This document shows, one piece after another, positions 12,908-12,968 of a stretch of 12,968 nt of DNA. A program made the position numbers and the translations under genes. The notes beneath the pieces were generated by a model that was not told the DNA's origin, did not search any database, and was given only the letters and a program-made list of their open reading frames with translations. Positions within the stretch are counted from its first letter, which is position 1, and each line of letters opens with the position of its first letter. The stretch covers positions 1 to 12,968 of the forward strand of contig CACZPV010000060.1 in the NCBI GenBank assembly GCA_902783065.1, written 5' to 3'. This DNA is from an uncultured Ruminococcus sp. GTDB taxonomy: Bacteria; Bacillota; Clostridia; Oscillospirales; Acutalibacteraceae.

Positions 12908-12968
12908 ACAGCGCAGAATATTAGTATAAATTAATTGTTTTTAAAAATCATTATTGTAAAGAGGAAAA

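Noticed and set aside
1..12968. CRISPR array, prophage, toxin-antitoxin or defence gene cluster
   Set aside because: No regularly spaced direct repeats, integrase, transposase, nuclease or toxin families were seen; the repeats in the LRR/Ig gene are protein-domain repeats.

Overview
The window is 12,968 bases of AT-rich DNA. Low GC, sigma-A-type promoters, strong AGGAGG-like ribosome binding sites, GTG and TTG starts, and families such as BspA-type leucine-rich repeat plus bacterial Ig surface proteins, BioY, PadR and a ROK glucokinase point to a gut or rumen Clostridia bacterium, most likely a Ruminococcus-like member of the Oscillospiraceae. That assignment is inference. The density of GC-rich hairpins and repeated motifs between genes also suits such genomes. 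No tRNA, rRNA, CRISPR array, transposase or phage gene was seen.

Layout. 1-1874: the 3' part of a surface protein (leucine-rich repeats, then three Ig-like domains), closed by a strong terminator. 1875-2443: a 570-base gap of repeats and hairpins ending in a perfect consensus promoter. 2444-2788: a MIF/tautomerase homologue. 2964-3350: a PadR regulator and a strong, probably bidirectional terminator. 3622-4658 (minus): bioY, the biotin ECF transporter S component, translationally coupled to a cysteine-rich DUF1284 protein. Their perfect consensus promoter overlaps a BirA-operator-like palindrome, and a 179-base element with terminal inverted repeats fills most of the leader. 5092-6487 (minus): a sigma factor with an overlapping membrane anti-sigma-like gene. 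6775-9714 (plus): threonine ammonia-lyase, a secreted transglutaminase-like protein and RidA. 9884-11496: a polytopic membrane protein with two HPP-like halves, coupled to a zinc-ribbon Nudix hydrolase. 11879-12832: a ROK glucokinase with a long structured leader and a strong terminator.

How the genes work together. IlvA makes reactive enamine/imine intermediates that RidA hydrolyses, so their proximity is functionally sensible. BioY with a BirA-type operator is a textbook biotin-responsive uptake unit, and the co-translated DUF1284 protein is the unexplained partner. The sigma/anti-sigma pair looks like an envelope-signal module whose targets are not visible here. Most genes are ordinary housekeeping or accessory genes. 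The more unusual signals are in non-coding DNA: the inverted-repeat element inside the bioY leader, crossing complementary segments ahead of ridA, and three alternative pairing partners in the glucokinase leader. I found no convincing evidence for a wholly new multi-gene system.
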